Positions 26,544-36,200 of a stretch of 52,177 nt of DNA are shown one piece after another (the first letter of the stretch is position 1; every line of letters begins with the position of its first letter). The position numbers were made by a program, and so were the translations under genes. This DNA comes from Klebsiella pneumoniae (GTDB taxonomy: Bacteria; Pseudomonadota; Gammaproteobacteria; Ga0077536): positions 1 through 52,177 of the forward strand of contig CAMCQE010000013.1 of the NCBI GenBank assembly GCA_945876945.1. The letters are read 5' to 3'. Below the pieces are notes generated by a model. The model saw nothing but the letters and a program-made list of their open reading frames with translations, made no database searches and was not told the origin of the DNA.

Positions 26544-26620
26544 GGCGGGCGTAGCTCAGTTGGTAGAGCACAGGTTTGTGGCACCTGGTGTCGCGGGTTC
26601 GATCCCCGTCGCTCGCCCCA
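26544..26620 (+). tRNA. tRNA-His (GTG)
   Basis: The extra 5' G at 26544 pairs with discriminator C, as expected for histidine. The acceptor is GCGGGCG with CGCTCGC (one G-T pair), the loop TTGTGGC gives GTG, and CCA is encoded. Confidence 0.97.
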
Positions 26621-26635
26621 TCCTCTTTCCTTGAA

Positions 26636-26711
<76 letters not shown>

Positions 26712-26925
26712 TCAATTCCCTCCGATTGACCGTGCCGACCGCAGGCGCCTGTCGCCAGTCGTGTCTCAAGTGTCCAAACGCCGGCTCCGCTTCTTGCCTC
26801 ATGACTGCTAGCGATTTCCTCCGACGCAATTTTTTCTGCCTCCGGGCTGGTAATTAGTCCTGATTCGCCAGTAGCATTGATATGAATCTTCCGATCAGCT
26901 GTGAATAGTTGAGAGCGTCTTTAGG
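26712..26925 (+). other. Spacer between tRNA-Lys and the multiheme operon
   Basis: No gene is seen. A weak stem (TCAAT/ATTGA, 26712-26729) follows tRNA-Lys. A T6 tract at 26830-26835 has no convincing stem before it. TTGATA at 26877-26882 could be a -35, but only poor -10 matches (TGAATA, 19 bases on) follow. I find no repeat of the tRNA-Lys 3' end that would mark an attachment site. Confidence 0.5.
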
Positions 26926-27750
26926 ATGTTGCACGAAAACCTTCTGAAGTTCGCCAGCTTTCGCTACCTCAAAGTCGCGACATTGCTGGTGCTGGGAAGC
27001 ATAGGGGCCTACCTCTGGCATACGCCCCGCACGATACCTAACGGTGGCACCTGGCTGGGCTACACCTTGGGGACGATCGGCGCGGCCCTCATCCTCTGGC
27101 TGATGTTTTTCGGCCTTCGCAAACGCGCTTACCGCTCCAGGCTTGGTACCGTCAAAGGCTGGTTGTCGGCGCATGTTTATCTCGGGCTATCGCTCATCGT
27201 GGTGGCCACGCTCCATACCGGATTCCAGTTTGGCTGGAACATCCACACGCTGGCTTACGCGTTGATGCTGGGGGTAATTTTCAGCGGGATGTGGGGCGTG
27301 TATGTCTACTTCAGAAATCCGGTGTTGATGAGCGGGATGCTGGACGGGAAGACCGTTCAGCAACTGGGTGGTTCGCTCCGCGAGATCGACGCCCAGTCGC
27401 GCAAAATCGCCAGCAACCTCAGCCCCGACTTGCAGGCCCTCGTGCAGCGATCGTCTGAGGCGGCGATTGTCGGTAGCCTTTTCGGTCGGTTCCGTTCCCA
27501 GATCATCGGTTGTCCGACGCGCAGAGCGGTCGACGTTCTCCAGCAACGGGTTAAGGCGGAAGGCGCGAGCAAGCCACTACGCGATCTGCTCAACCTGCAG
27601 TTCCGGCGCCTGTCTCAACTGGATGAGATCAGGGCGTTTGTGAAGCTGAAAACCTGGACCGATTTGTGGCTGCTGTTTCATGTGCCACTGTCTTTCGCGT
27701 TGCTGGCGACCCTGACGGCGCACATCGTCTCGGTCTTTTTCTACTGGTAG
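26926..27750 (+). CDS. Membrane protein with two HX13H pairs, predicted diheme cytochrome b
   Basis: A 274-residue integral membrane protein with about five hydrophobic segments (residues 16-32, 43-63, 79-97, 106-127, 247-271). Two of them carry histidines 14 residues apart: His83/His97 and His252/His266. Two HX13H helices are the arrangement that holds two stacked b-hemes in bc1-type and ferric-reductase-type proteins, so a diheme b function is inferred. Between segments four and five lies a soluble loop of about 115 residues (130-245), which is unusual. As first gene of the operon it could oxidise or reduce the quinone pool and pass electrons to the anchored decaheme protein encoded six bases downstream. 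No family name is recognised. Confidence 0.8.
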   Translation: MLHENLLKFASFRYLKVATLLVLGSIGAYLWHTPRTIPNGGTWLGYTLGTIGAALILWLMFFGLRKRAYRSRLGTVKGWLSAHVYLGLSLIVVATLHTGFQFGWNIHTLAYALMLGVIFSGMWGVYVYFRNPVLMSGMLDGKTVQQLGGSLREIDAQSRKIASNLSPDLQALVQRSSEAAIVGSLFGRFRSQIIGCPTRRAVDVLQQRVKAEGASKPLRDLLNLQFRRLSQLDEIRAFVKLKTWTDLWLLFHVPLSFALLATLTAHIVSVFFYW

Positions 27751-27756
27751 TCGCCC

Positions 27757-29349
27757 ATGCAGCATAAAGAAGACGACCCGATAACCGCCCAGATTAAAAA
27801 TCTGCAGCGCCCCTTGGGCGGGCGTCGACTGCTGTCCTGGGGCTTGTTTGTCATCGCGGCGGTAGTCGCTCTGCTGCTACCGGTTGCAAGCTCCGAGCAT
27901 GCCGATGAACTGAAGGTCTGGCTGCACAAGGTGCCAGGCCTCGCCGAACACGTGCTACCGCTGATGGCGAGCGTGGAGCAAGCATTCCTCGCGCGTAGAC
28001 CGGACCCTGCGGTTAAAGCCCCCGCTGAACGCAAATCTCACCACGACATTCACGCCCCGCTGGTTGCCGGGGCCTATGTCTCCCCGCCGCCAACTTTGCT
28101 CGGTTTGGACCGGGTCTGGAATCCCGGCCCGCTGGCCCAAGCGCATCAGCCGTGGGCAAACGATTGCAAAGTCTGTCACAGCGTGCCGTTCAAACAGGTG
28201 ATGGATAAAGACTGCCGAACCTGCCACGCGACGATCGGCGACCACGTTGACGCCAAGTCCGGCGAGGTTCATGGCCTGAGTGACCGGAGCTGCACGAGCT
28301 GTCATCAGGACCATCAAGGCGAGTTTGGTCTTGCCACACAAAACCTGCATTTTGTTGGTCGCGATTGCGCCGAGTGTCATCGCGACATCAAGCGCGCGAT
28401 GCCCGCCACGCACACCGAAAACGTTGCCGACTTTGCGATCCAGCATCCCCAATTCCGCGTGCAGCTTGCCGGGCCGCCGCCTGCGTCGGCGCTAACGCGG
28501 GTTCGTCTGGCGCCGGGCAAGGCGCTGGAGGAGCCGACGGGGCTCAAATTCCCGCACGACGTCCATCTCAGCGCGAAAGGTATCGACAGCCCCAAAGGCA
28601 CGGTGCGGATGGAATGCGCTAACTGCCATGTGCTGCAGCCGGACGGCCTGCGCTTCGTGCCAACCAACATGAAAGACCACTGCCAAAGCTGCCACGCGCT
28701 GAAGCTCGAGCCCCAGATGTCTAACCGCGAAGTGCCGCACGGCCCGGTGCCAGAAGTGCTCACCGCCTTGCGCGAGTTTTATGCCTATGTGGCGCAACAG
28801 GGCGGATTACCGGCGAGTGCCGAGCCCCTTACCCGCACCATCCAAATCACCCGACCTGGCGAACCGAAGGCGGAGCCGCGCAGCTTCATTGACCTGCCCG
28901 GTGGCGTGCGTGAACGCGCGGCAGCGGCCGCGACCGAGTTGTTCGAAAAAACCTCTTGCGTGGTATGTCATGAGGTAAGCCGCGAAGCGGGCGCCGGACT
29001 GGCCGGAACGCCCGGATCCGATCTGCCGCAGTGGAAGATTGCGCCGGTGCAGTCCATCCATGAGTGGATGCCTAAATCAGTATTCAACCATACGGCTCAC
29101 GCGAACGAAGCGTGCACGGACTGCCATCAGGCCGAGCACTCCAAAAAGGCCGCCGAGGTGCTGATGCCGCGCATCGAGGTCTGCCGTGATTGCCACGCAG
29201 GAACCGCCCCGTCGGCCAACAAAATTACCTCAGATTGCGGGCTTTGCCACGGCTTCCACCAGCCCGCGCGCTTGCCTGTCACCGCGCAACTCACGCGCCC
29301 GGCGTTGTTACCGTCAGCACACTCGCCAGGTGGGGCCCCGGCGCGATGA
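27757..29349 (+). CDS. Membrane-anchored decaheme cytochrome c
   Basis: A 530-residue protein with a basic N-terminus, one uncleaved-looking membrane segment (about residues 26-44) and ten CXXCH heme sites at about 137, 153, 179, 204, 287, 309, 401, 453, 476 and 494. Many additional His residues (for example FPHDVH, FNHTAHAN) can serve as distal ligands, as in cytochrome c3/c7-type folds. It would stand in the periplasm, tied to the inner membrane. This is the place occupied by CymA or NapC in other systems, although it is larger than those and has more hemes. Its stop overlaps the next start by four bases (ATGA). Confidence 0.92.
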   Translation: MQHKEDDPITAQIKNLQRPLGGRRLLSWGLFVIAAVVALLLPVASSEHADELKVWLHKVPGLAEHVLPLMASVEQAFLARRPDPAVKAPAERKSHHDIHAPLVAGAYVSPPPTLLGLDRVWNPGPLAQAHQPWANDCKVCHSVPFKQVMDKDCRTCHATIGDHVDAKSGEVHGLSDRSCTSCHQDHQGEFGLATQNLHFVGRDCAECHRDIKRAMPATHTENVADFAIQHPQFRVQLAGPPPASALTRVRLAPGKALEEPTGLKFPHDVHLSAKGIDSPKGTVRMECANCHVLQPDGLRFVPTNMKDHCQSCHALKLEPQMSNREVPHGPVPEVLTALREFYAYVAQQGGLPASAEPLTRTIQITRPGEPKAEPRSFIDLPGGVRERAAAAATELFEKTSCVVCHEVSREAGAGLAGTPGSDLPQWKIAPVQSIHEWMPKSVFNHTAHANEACTDCHQAEHSKKAAEVLMPRIEVCRDCHAGTAPSANKITSDCGLCHGFHQPARLPVTAQLTRPALLPSAHSPGGAPAR

Positions 29350-31187
29350 TTGGGCCGCCGCTCCGCTGGCGGTCGCTCTGCGCGCTAGCGTTCGCCCTGA
29401 CGCTGGTCACTGCCTCAGCGCAAGGGGCCAGCCTGTCCCTCGCCGAGGTTAATCGCGTCGCGGGGCAGGCCGAACAAGCGGCAGAGTCGCTAGGCCAGAC
29501 TCGCTTCACCATTGCCGTCGTCGATCGCGTCGGCAATGTGCTGGCAGTATTTCGGCGCGGCGCCGCCAGCGCACTGACCATTACTTCAGGCCTGCCCGTC
29601 ACCGGCGGTCTGGAGGGCATTAGTTCAACGGCCACGGGGCTAGATCTGGCGGCCGTTGCGGCGATTTCCAAGGCCGTGACCGGCGCATATCTCTCCTCCT
29701 CGGGTAATGCGTTCAGTACCCGCACTGCGAGCTTCATCATCCAGAATCACTTTGCGCCGGGCGTGAAAAACACGCCGGGTGGCCCGCTCTACGGCGTACA
29801 GTTCAGCCAGTTGCCCTGCGGTGACTTTGTGCAGACGAACGATCCCGGCGCTACCACGGGCATTGGCCCGCGTCGTTCGCCATTGGGTCTGGCCGGCGAC
29901 CCGGGTGGCTTTCCTTTGTACAAGGCCGGCGTGGTAGTGGGCGGCGTAGGCGTTATCGCGGGCGCCACAGCGACCTATACGCTTGATCTGGACCCGCGCC
30001 GTCCCAAAGCCGACCTTGAAGAGCGGATTGCGCAGGCCGCGACGACCGGATTTGCGCCTCCGGATGCCCTGCGCCAAATCACCGCCGGCGGCATTCGCCT
30101 GCCATATTCCACTTCAGACGCTAGCGTGCCCGCCGTCACCCGAAGAGTGCCGGTACATGCCACGCCACAGACCATTGCGGGCTACACCATCAACGTCGTC
30201 AAAGCGGGTCGAGCCTTTGGCAGAGAGGGATCAGGCTATGTCCCGGCAACTCGCGCCAACGCGACGCCCGCACTGGTCGCCCGCCATGCGTTCATCCTTG
30301 AGGATGGCGCGGGGCGCAATCGCTTTCAGCCCAAAAGCAGCGTCGTGCCATCAGCGCTCAGCGCGACGTTCGTGAATGAAATTCTCCAGCAGGCTTTAGG
30401 CGTGGCGAATCAGGCCCGAGCGCAAATTCGCCGGCCACTCAATTCCGCCGCGCAGGTGACGGTGGCGGTGGTGGATGTGGCCGGCAACATCCTCGGCGTG
30501 GCCAGAACCCCGGATGCACCCGTCTTCAGTACGGACGTCTCCGTGCAGAAAGCGCGCACCGCAGCCTTGTTCTCGCGGCGTGATGCGAGCGCCAAAATCC
30601 GGGCGATAGCCCCCGACAGCATTGCGGGGATTAGCATTCCGGGCGGTGCGCGCCGCATGAACGCGACGCAGCGTTTTTTTGGCCGGGACGTCTTTACCGG
30701 CACGGCCTTCACGGCGCGCGGACTCAACAATTTGGCCCGCCCGAATTTCCCGGACGGCATTGATGCCAACGGTCCCGGACCGCTGGCGAACGGCGCGAAC
30801 TGGAGTCCGTTCAATGTCGGGTTACAACTCGACGCGGTCGAAAAAAACGTGCTCACCGCGCTGGTGTTACCGCAGGCGCAACTCGGCTCCTGCACAGTCA
30901 AGCCGCTCGGCGCCAACAACGGGATTCAGCCGTTCGCCGGCGCCTCTCCTATTTACGCCGGGTCGACGCTGGTGGGCGCCGTCGGGGTGTCCGGCGATGG
31001 CATCGATCAGGACGATATGGTGGGCTTCCTGGGGCTGCAAAGGGCGAGCAGCGGGGCCGTCATCAAGGGCGCTGTGGGGCATGCACCCAAGGCGATCCGG
31101 TCGGACCGTCTTGGTCTGCGCTATGTGCAATGTCCGCAATCGCCGTTTATTAACAGCGATGCGCAAAACGTCTGCGCCGGATTCTGA
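29346..31187 (+). CDS. Exported double GlcG/HbpS-domain protein
   Basis: A 613-residue protein with a signal peptide (MIGPPLRWRSLCALAFALTL, cleaved near AQG-AS). Two GlcG/HbpS (DUF336) domains are seen: the first begins LSLAEVNRVAGQAEQAAE and FTIAVVDRVGNVLAVFR, and the second QVTVAVVDVAGNILGVAR, ending PIYAGSTLVGAVGVSGDGID. HbpS of Streptomyces binds heme and iron. Heme handling or a structural role beside the cytochromes is inferred. The start at 29346 is fixed by the ATGA overlap with the decaheme gene; the apparent extension to 29190 is out-of-frame sequence of that gene. No CXXCH is present. Confidence 0.85.
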   Translation: MIGPPLRWRSLCALAFALTLVTASAQGASLSLAEVNRVAGQAEQAAESLGQTRFTIAVVDRVGNVLAVFRRGAASALTITSGLPVTGGLEGISSTATGLDLAAVAAISKAVTGAYLSSSGNAFSTRTASFIIQNHFAPGVKNTPGGPLYGVQFSQLPCGDFVQTNDPGATTGIGPRRSPLGLAGDPGGFPLYKAGVVVGGVGVIAGATATYTLDLDPRRPKADLEERIAQAATTGFAPPDALRQITAGGIRLPYSTSDASVPAVTRRVPVHATPQTIAGYTINVVKAGRAFGREGSGYVPATRANATPALVARHAFILEDGAGRNRFQPKSSVVPSALSATFVNEILQQALGVANQARAQIRRPLNSAAQVTVAVVDVAGNILGVARTPDAPVFSTDVSVQKARTAALFSRRDASAKIRAIAPDSIAGISIPGGARRMNATQRFFGRDVFTGTAFTARGLNNLARPNFPDGIDANGPGPLANGANWSPFNVGLQLDAVEKNVLTALVLPQAQLGSCTVKPLGANNGIQPFAGASPIYAGSTLVGAVGVSGDGIDQDDMVGFLGLQRASSGAVIKGAVGHAPKAIRSDRLGLRYVQCPQSPFINSDAQNVCAGF

Positions 31188-31190
31188 CGC

Positions 31191-33257
31191 ATGCGCCTAC
31201 GCCGCCACGTGAGCCACGCAACCCGGGCCTTGATGTTCCTGGCGAGCCTCGGCCCCTATGCCAGCGCAAGCGCTGTGGAAACGTCGGCCGCAGCCCGCGT
31301 CATGCAGGTTATGGCGGTGCGGACCGAACTGCGCACAGCGCCAAATCCTAAAGCCCCGGCCGTGGCGATTGTCGGGCGCGGCAACTTGCTGGAAGTGATC
31401 GAGTCGCAGGGGCACTGGTATCGGGTGCGTTACGGCACGCGACCGGCCGACACCGCATGGGTCGAGCGAAAACCCGATCGCTACAGCCAGTACAGCCTTG
31501 AATTTATTCGCGTGCCCGGCGCTACGCCCCGGTTCGCCGAAGATCAGACGGGTGTGAAGCCCGATGCCCCGGTAGAGCCGATGCGGCCCGGCGCAACGAA
31601 CCCAAGGCCGGTGGTGACCCTCCCGCCCATCGACCCCCGGCAGGTGCCGGGGCCGGCCGTGAATCTACCCCGGGAATCCTTACCGTTGCCCGACCGTTGG
31701 CGCTTGATGCACGCGCTCGACTTCAAGTTTCCCTGGTACGACCCCTACAACCAGAATGTCTTTAAGGGTGATATTCCCATCACTCGCCTCGGGCCCGACG
31801 TTTTCCTCAACGTCATCGCCATTTCTGACACGCTTTTTGAGGCGCGCTCGGTGCCGACGCCGGTGTCCCAGACGACTTCCTTTCCGGACGCCAACAACAT
31901 CTACGGCGGCAACCAGCAAGAGCTATTTTCGACCACCATTCTTGCCGGGTTCTCTCTGATCCAGGGGAACACCACATTCAAGCCGCCGGATTACGAATTC
32001 CGCGCCCTCGCGGCCATTAATTACAACCGGGCGAATGTTGAAGAGTCCGGCGCCTTGCTGATCGACCCTTCGCAGGGCCGTACCCGCGAAGATCACTTCG
32101 CGGGCTTGCAGGAACTCTTTATCGACAAGCATCTGCGCAATGTGTCCGATCGCTACGACTTCGACTCTTTGCGCGTCGGGATTCAGCCCTTCACGTCTGA
32201 CTTCCGCGGGTTTCTGTATATCGATCAGCCCCTGGGCATTCGTATCTTCGGCGACCGCGATAACAATCGCTACCAATACAACCTCGCCTGGTTCCGTCGG
32301 CTGGAGAAAAACACCAACTCCGGGCTCAACGATATGTTCCGCGAGCCTCGTGAGGACGATATTTTCGTCGCCAACCTCTATGTGCAGGATTACCCGGTTA
32401 AGGGATTTACCTCGCAGGTCAGCGTCACGCACAACCGCAACGACGAGTCGTCTGACCACTACGACAACAACGGCTTCCTCGTGCGGCCAGCGCTGGTGGG
32501 CGATGCTCAGGCCCACGATTATCAGGTGACCTACTTCGGTTACAGCGGCGACGGCAACTTGTTCTGGTTCTGGCCGAAAGCCCGACTGAATCTCACGACC
32601 TCCACCTATCTCGCCGTGGGTAGTGATTCGCATAGTCCCATTGCGGGTCGGGAACAAAGCATTCTGGCCGGCTTCCATGCGAGCGAGCTTTCGCGCGACT
32701 TCGACTGGATTCGCGTGCGCGGCAACTTGTTGTTTGCGACTGGTGACGGTGACCCCTACGACGGCGAGGCCAACGGCTTCGACGCCATTCTCGAAAATCC
32801 GCAGTTTGCGGGCGCTGATACCGCGTATTTCATCCGTCAGGGCATTCCCCTGATCGGTGGCGGCGGGGTGGCGATTTCGGGTCGCAACGGCATTCTGCCT
32901 TCGCTGCGTTCGTCTAAAGACCAGGGTCAGTCCAACTTCGTGAATCCCGGCCTGCAGCTCTATGGCATGGGCGCTGACATCGACGTGCTGCCCGGATTGC
33001 GCCTGACAACCAATGTGTCTTATTTGCGGTTTATGGACACGAGTTCACTGGGCGCGCTGCGCCTGCAGCGTGAGCCTGATGGCGAACTCGGGACTGATTT
33101 CGCTGTTGGCGTTGAATTCCGCCCGTACTACAACCAGAACCTGGTGCTTAACGCTTCTGCCAGTGTGCTCCATCTCGGTCAAGGCATGATCCAGATGTAC
33201 GGTAACGAGCAGGAAAATCTCTACTCGACCTTCGTCAACGCGATTGTGGCCTTCTGA
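31191..33257 (+). CDS. SH3-domain outer-membrane beta-barrel protein
   Basis: A 688-residue exported protein (signal peptide ending near ASASA). Residues about 36-87 resemble a bacterial SH3 domain (VRTELRTAPNPKAPAVAIVG, then LLEVIESQGHWYRVRYG, with WVERK). A Pro-rich linker follows. From about residue 180 to the end there are alternating, aromatic-rich strands separated by Asp/Asn-rich turns, and the chain ends in Phe (NAIVAF), as outer-membrane barrels do. By position it is the likely sleeve for an electron conduit, like MtrB or PioB, but it lacks the N-terminal CXXC of MtrB and has the SH3 domain instead. The next start overlaps its stop by one base. Confidence 0.82.
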   Translation: MRLRRHVSHATRALMFLASLGPYASASAVETSAAARVMQVMAVRTELRTAPNPKAPAVAIVGRGNLLEVIESQGHWYRVRYGTRPADTAWVERKPDRYSQYSLEFIRVPGATPRFAEDQTGVKPDAPVEPMRPGATNPRPVVTLPPIDPRQVPGPAVNLPRESLPLPDRWRLMHALDFKFPWYDPYNQNVFKGDIPITRLGPDVFLNVIAISDTLFEARSVPTPVSQTTSFPDANNIYGGNQQELFSTTILAGFSLIQGNTTFKPPDYEFRALAAINYNRANVEESGALLIDPSQGRTREDHFAGLQELFIDKHLRNVSDRYDFDSLRVGIQPFTSDFRGFLYIDQPLGIRIFGDRDNNRYQYNLAWFRRLEKNTNSGLNDMFREPREDDIFVANLYVQDYPVKGFTSQVSVTHNRNDESSDHYDNNGFLVRPALVGDAQAHDYQVTYFGYSGDGNLFWFWPKARLNLTTSTYLAVGSDSHSPIAGREQSILAGFHASELSRDFDWIRVRGNLLFATGDGDPYDGEANGFDAILENPQFAGADTAYFIRQGIPLIGGGGVAISGRNGILPSLRSSKDQGQSNFVNPGLQLYGMGADIDVLPGLRLTTNVSYLRFMDTSSLGALRLQREPDGELGTDFAVGVEFRPYYNQNLVLNASASVLHLGQGMIQMYGNEQENLYSTFVNAIVAF

Positions 33258-36200
33258 TGACTGAGCATTTACTCGCGCGATTCTGGTCCCTCCTGCTCGC
33301 AAGCTGTCTGGTGCTGAGCGGCGGCTTGTTGTCTTTCTCCGTTAGCGCCAGCGACAAACCCGAACTGGTGCAGCGCGACTATGTCATGGCGCCGGCAGCG
33401 CCAAAGTCGCAAACCCAGGCGCAAGCGGATACCAAGTCGGTCGGCTGCGTCAGCTGCCATGAGCGCACTGACCGACACACCATGCACGCCAATCCCGGGG
33501 TGGTGATCGGGTGCGCGGATTGCCATGGGGGTGACGCCAAGGTCATGCGCGCTGCCGGCTCTGCCAAAGGCGACGAGCCTTACCGAAAGGCGATGGACGC
33601 CGCGCATGTGCTGCCGCGCGACGAACATTTCTGGCGGCCTCAAGCCTCCGCCAATCCGCCCGACTCCTATGCGCGGCTAAACAAGGAACATCCTGCGTAC
33701 GTCCGGTTTATCAACCCGGGCGATCTACGCATCGCGCGTGAAGCCTGTGGAGAATGTCATCTGCCGATTATTCAGGCGCAGGAACGCAGCCTCATGAGCA
33801 CTTCCGCGATGCTGTGGGGCGGCGCCGCGTACAACAACAATATCCTGCCGTTCAAGCGCTATATCCTCGGTGAGGCCTATACGCAGGACGGACTGGCCGC
33901 GGGGCTGCTCAACCCGGTGAAAGTGGACGATGCCCTGTTCGTCCAGAAAGGGGTGCTGGAAAAGCTCTATCCGCTGCCCGCCTGGGAAACCATTCCGCCG
34001 GGCGACATCTTTCGGGTGTTCGAACGTGGTGGCCGCGTGATCAGCAGCCAATTCCCTGAGATTGGACTGCCCAACAGCACCGGGGCGTTGCAGAAACTTG
34101 ACGAACCCGGTCGCCCCGACCTCAAGCAATCCAATCGCGGGCCCGGCACCGGTAGCAGAATTTCCGTGCCTATCATCAACCTGACCAAGTCGCGACTGAA
34201 CGACCCGCATCTGTGGTTTCTGGGCACCAACGACAACCCCGGCGACTATCGCTCGTCCGGCTGCAGCGCGTGCCATGTGGTGTATGCGAACGACCGCGAT
34301 GAAAAACATTCCGGGCCGTATGCGCAGTTCGGAAACCGCGGCAAATCGCAGACCAGCGACCCTACGATTTCGCGCGAGGAATCTGGTCATCCGCTAAAAC
34401 ATGAATTCACGCGTGCGATTCCGTCTTCCCAGTGCATGGTCTGTCACATGCACCAACCGAATATCTACGTGAATTCCTTCTACGGTTTCATTCAGACCGA
34501 CTACGAGGCCGATGCCGAAGCGCTTTGGCCCAAGGAAGAGAAACACCCGACCGCGGCCGAAATCCGTGAGATTAACCAGCGCAATCCGGAAGAAGCGGTG
34601 ATTCGCGGTAAATGGTCAGATCCGGAATATCTGGCCGAAATCTCCAAGCTTAACCCCACCCTGAAAGACACCCAGTTCGCGGACTATCACGGTCACGGCT
34701 GGGTGTTTCGCGGTGTCTTCAAGCGCGACCGCAAGGGTGCGCTACTGGATGCCAAAGGACAGGTGGTGCCAGACACCGATCCCAAAAAGTTCGACAAAGC
34801 GGTGCATATGGGCTCGATCCATATGGACAAGGGCATGCACTGTGTTGACTGCCACTTCGAGCAGGACATGCACGGCAATGGTCATATTTACGGGGAAGTG
34901 GCGGCGGCCATCGAAATTGACTGTGCTGACTGCCATGGCACGTCCAAGGCCTATCCCACCCTGCACACCTCCGGGCCAGCCGCGTCACCCGGTGGTCGCG
35001 ACCTGTCGCTGATGAAAACGCAAGACGGACGCCAGCGCTTTGAATGGCGAGACGGCGACCTGTACCAACGTTCATCCCTCCATCCTGACAAGGAATGGAA
35101 GGTCTCCCTGGTGAAGGATTCGGTCAATCGCAATCACCCGGACTACAACGAAAAGGCTGCGCGATCGAAGTTGATGGCGGCAGGCGAGGCAGGGCGGCAA
35201 GGCAAATGGGGTCCGGGCGTCGCCGCACTCGCACACGACAACGAGAAAATGATGTGCTTCACCTGCCATCTGTCGTGGACCACGAGTTGCGCAGGTTGCC
35301 ATCTGCCCATCCAGGCCAACTGGAAAACCGAACGCCTTCACTACGAGGGCGGCGAGACTCGCAACTATGCGACCTACAACGTGCAGGTGGCGCGCGACGA
35401 CGTCTTCCAGTTAGGCCGGCATGGTCCGGTGAAAGACGGACGCATTGCGCCCATCCGTTCCAGTTCAGCGCTGGTGCTGTCCTCGCAGAATATTAACCGC
35501 GAGCGGATCTACATCCAGCAGCCGCCGATCGCAGCCAGCGGTTACTCCAGTCAGGCGTTCGCGCCGCATTACCCGCATACCGAGCGCAAGGAAGAAACGA
35601 AAACCTGCGAGGACTGCCACGTTTCCAGTCGCAACGACAACAACGCGATCATGGCGCAGCTGCTCCTGCAGGGGACGAACTTCGTCAACTTCATTGGCGG
35701 TTATTCAATGATCGGCGAGGCGGGTCATATCGAAGGGATTGCTGTCACCGAACTCGATGAGCCGCAGGCCGTCATCGGCAGCTATCTGCAGCGCTTCGCA
35801 TACCCGGACCGCTTCAAGGCACACGAGGCTCGTGGCAAGGAACTCGTGGAGGCGCACGCACACACCACCGCAGGCCCCGCCCGCTGCGTGCAACTGCGCG
35901 GCGAGTATTTCTTCGTGGCCGAAGGGAAGGGCGGCTTCCGGGTGTATGACACCGCGGCGCTGCCCAACAAGGGCTTCTCCGAACGCATCATTACCGCGCC
36001 GTATTCGCCCCTTGGCCACGACGCCCACGTGCCGAGTGCGAACGCCACCTGCATGGCCTTGCCAACCAACCAACCGATAGCACCGGCGCGTAACGAGGGC
36101 CCGTTGATGCGCGAGGTTAATCAGGAACAGCCCGCGCACCCGATCTACCACTACGCGTTCATTGCGGACGCCGAGGAAGGTTTGATCGTGGTGAACGTCG

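Noticed and set aside
26712-26925. Attachment site next to tRNA-Lys
   Set aside because: I could not find a repeat of the tRNA-Lys 3' end at the other side of the block near 42047.
29190-29346. N-terminal extension of the GlcG/HbpS protein
   Set aside because: It overlaps the decaheme gene in another frame; the ATGA overlap and the signal peptide both fix the start at 29346.
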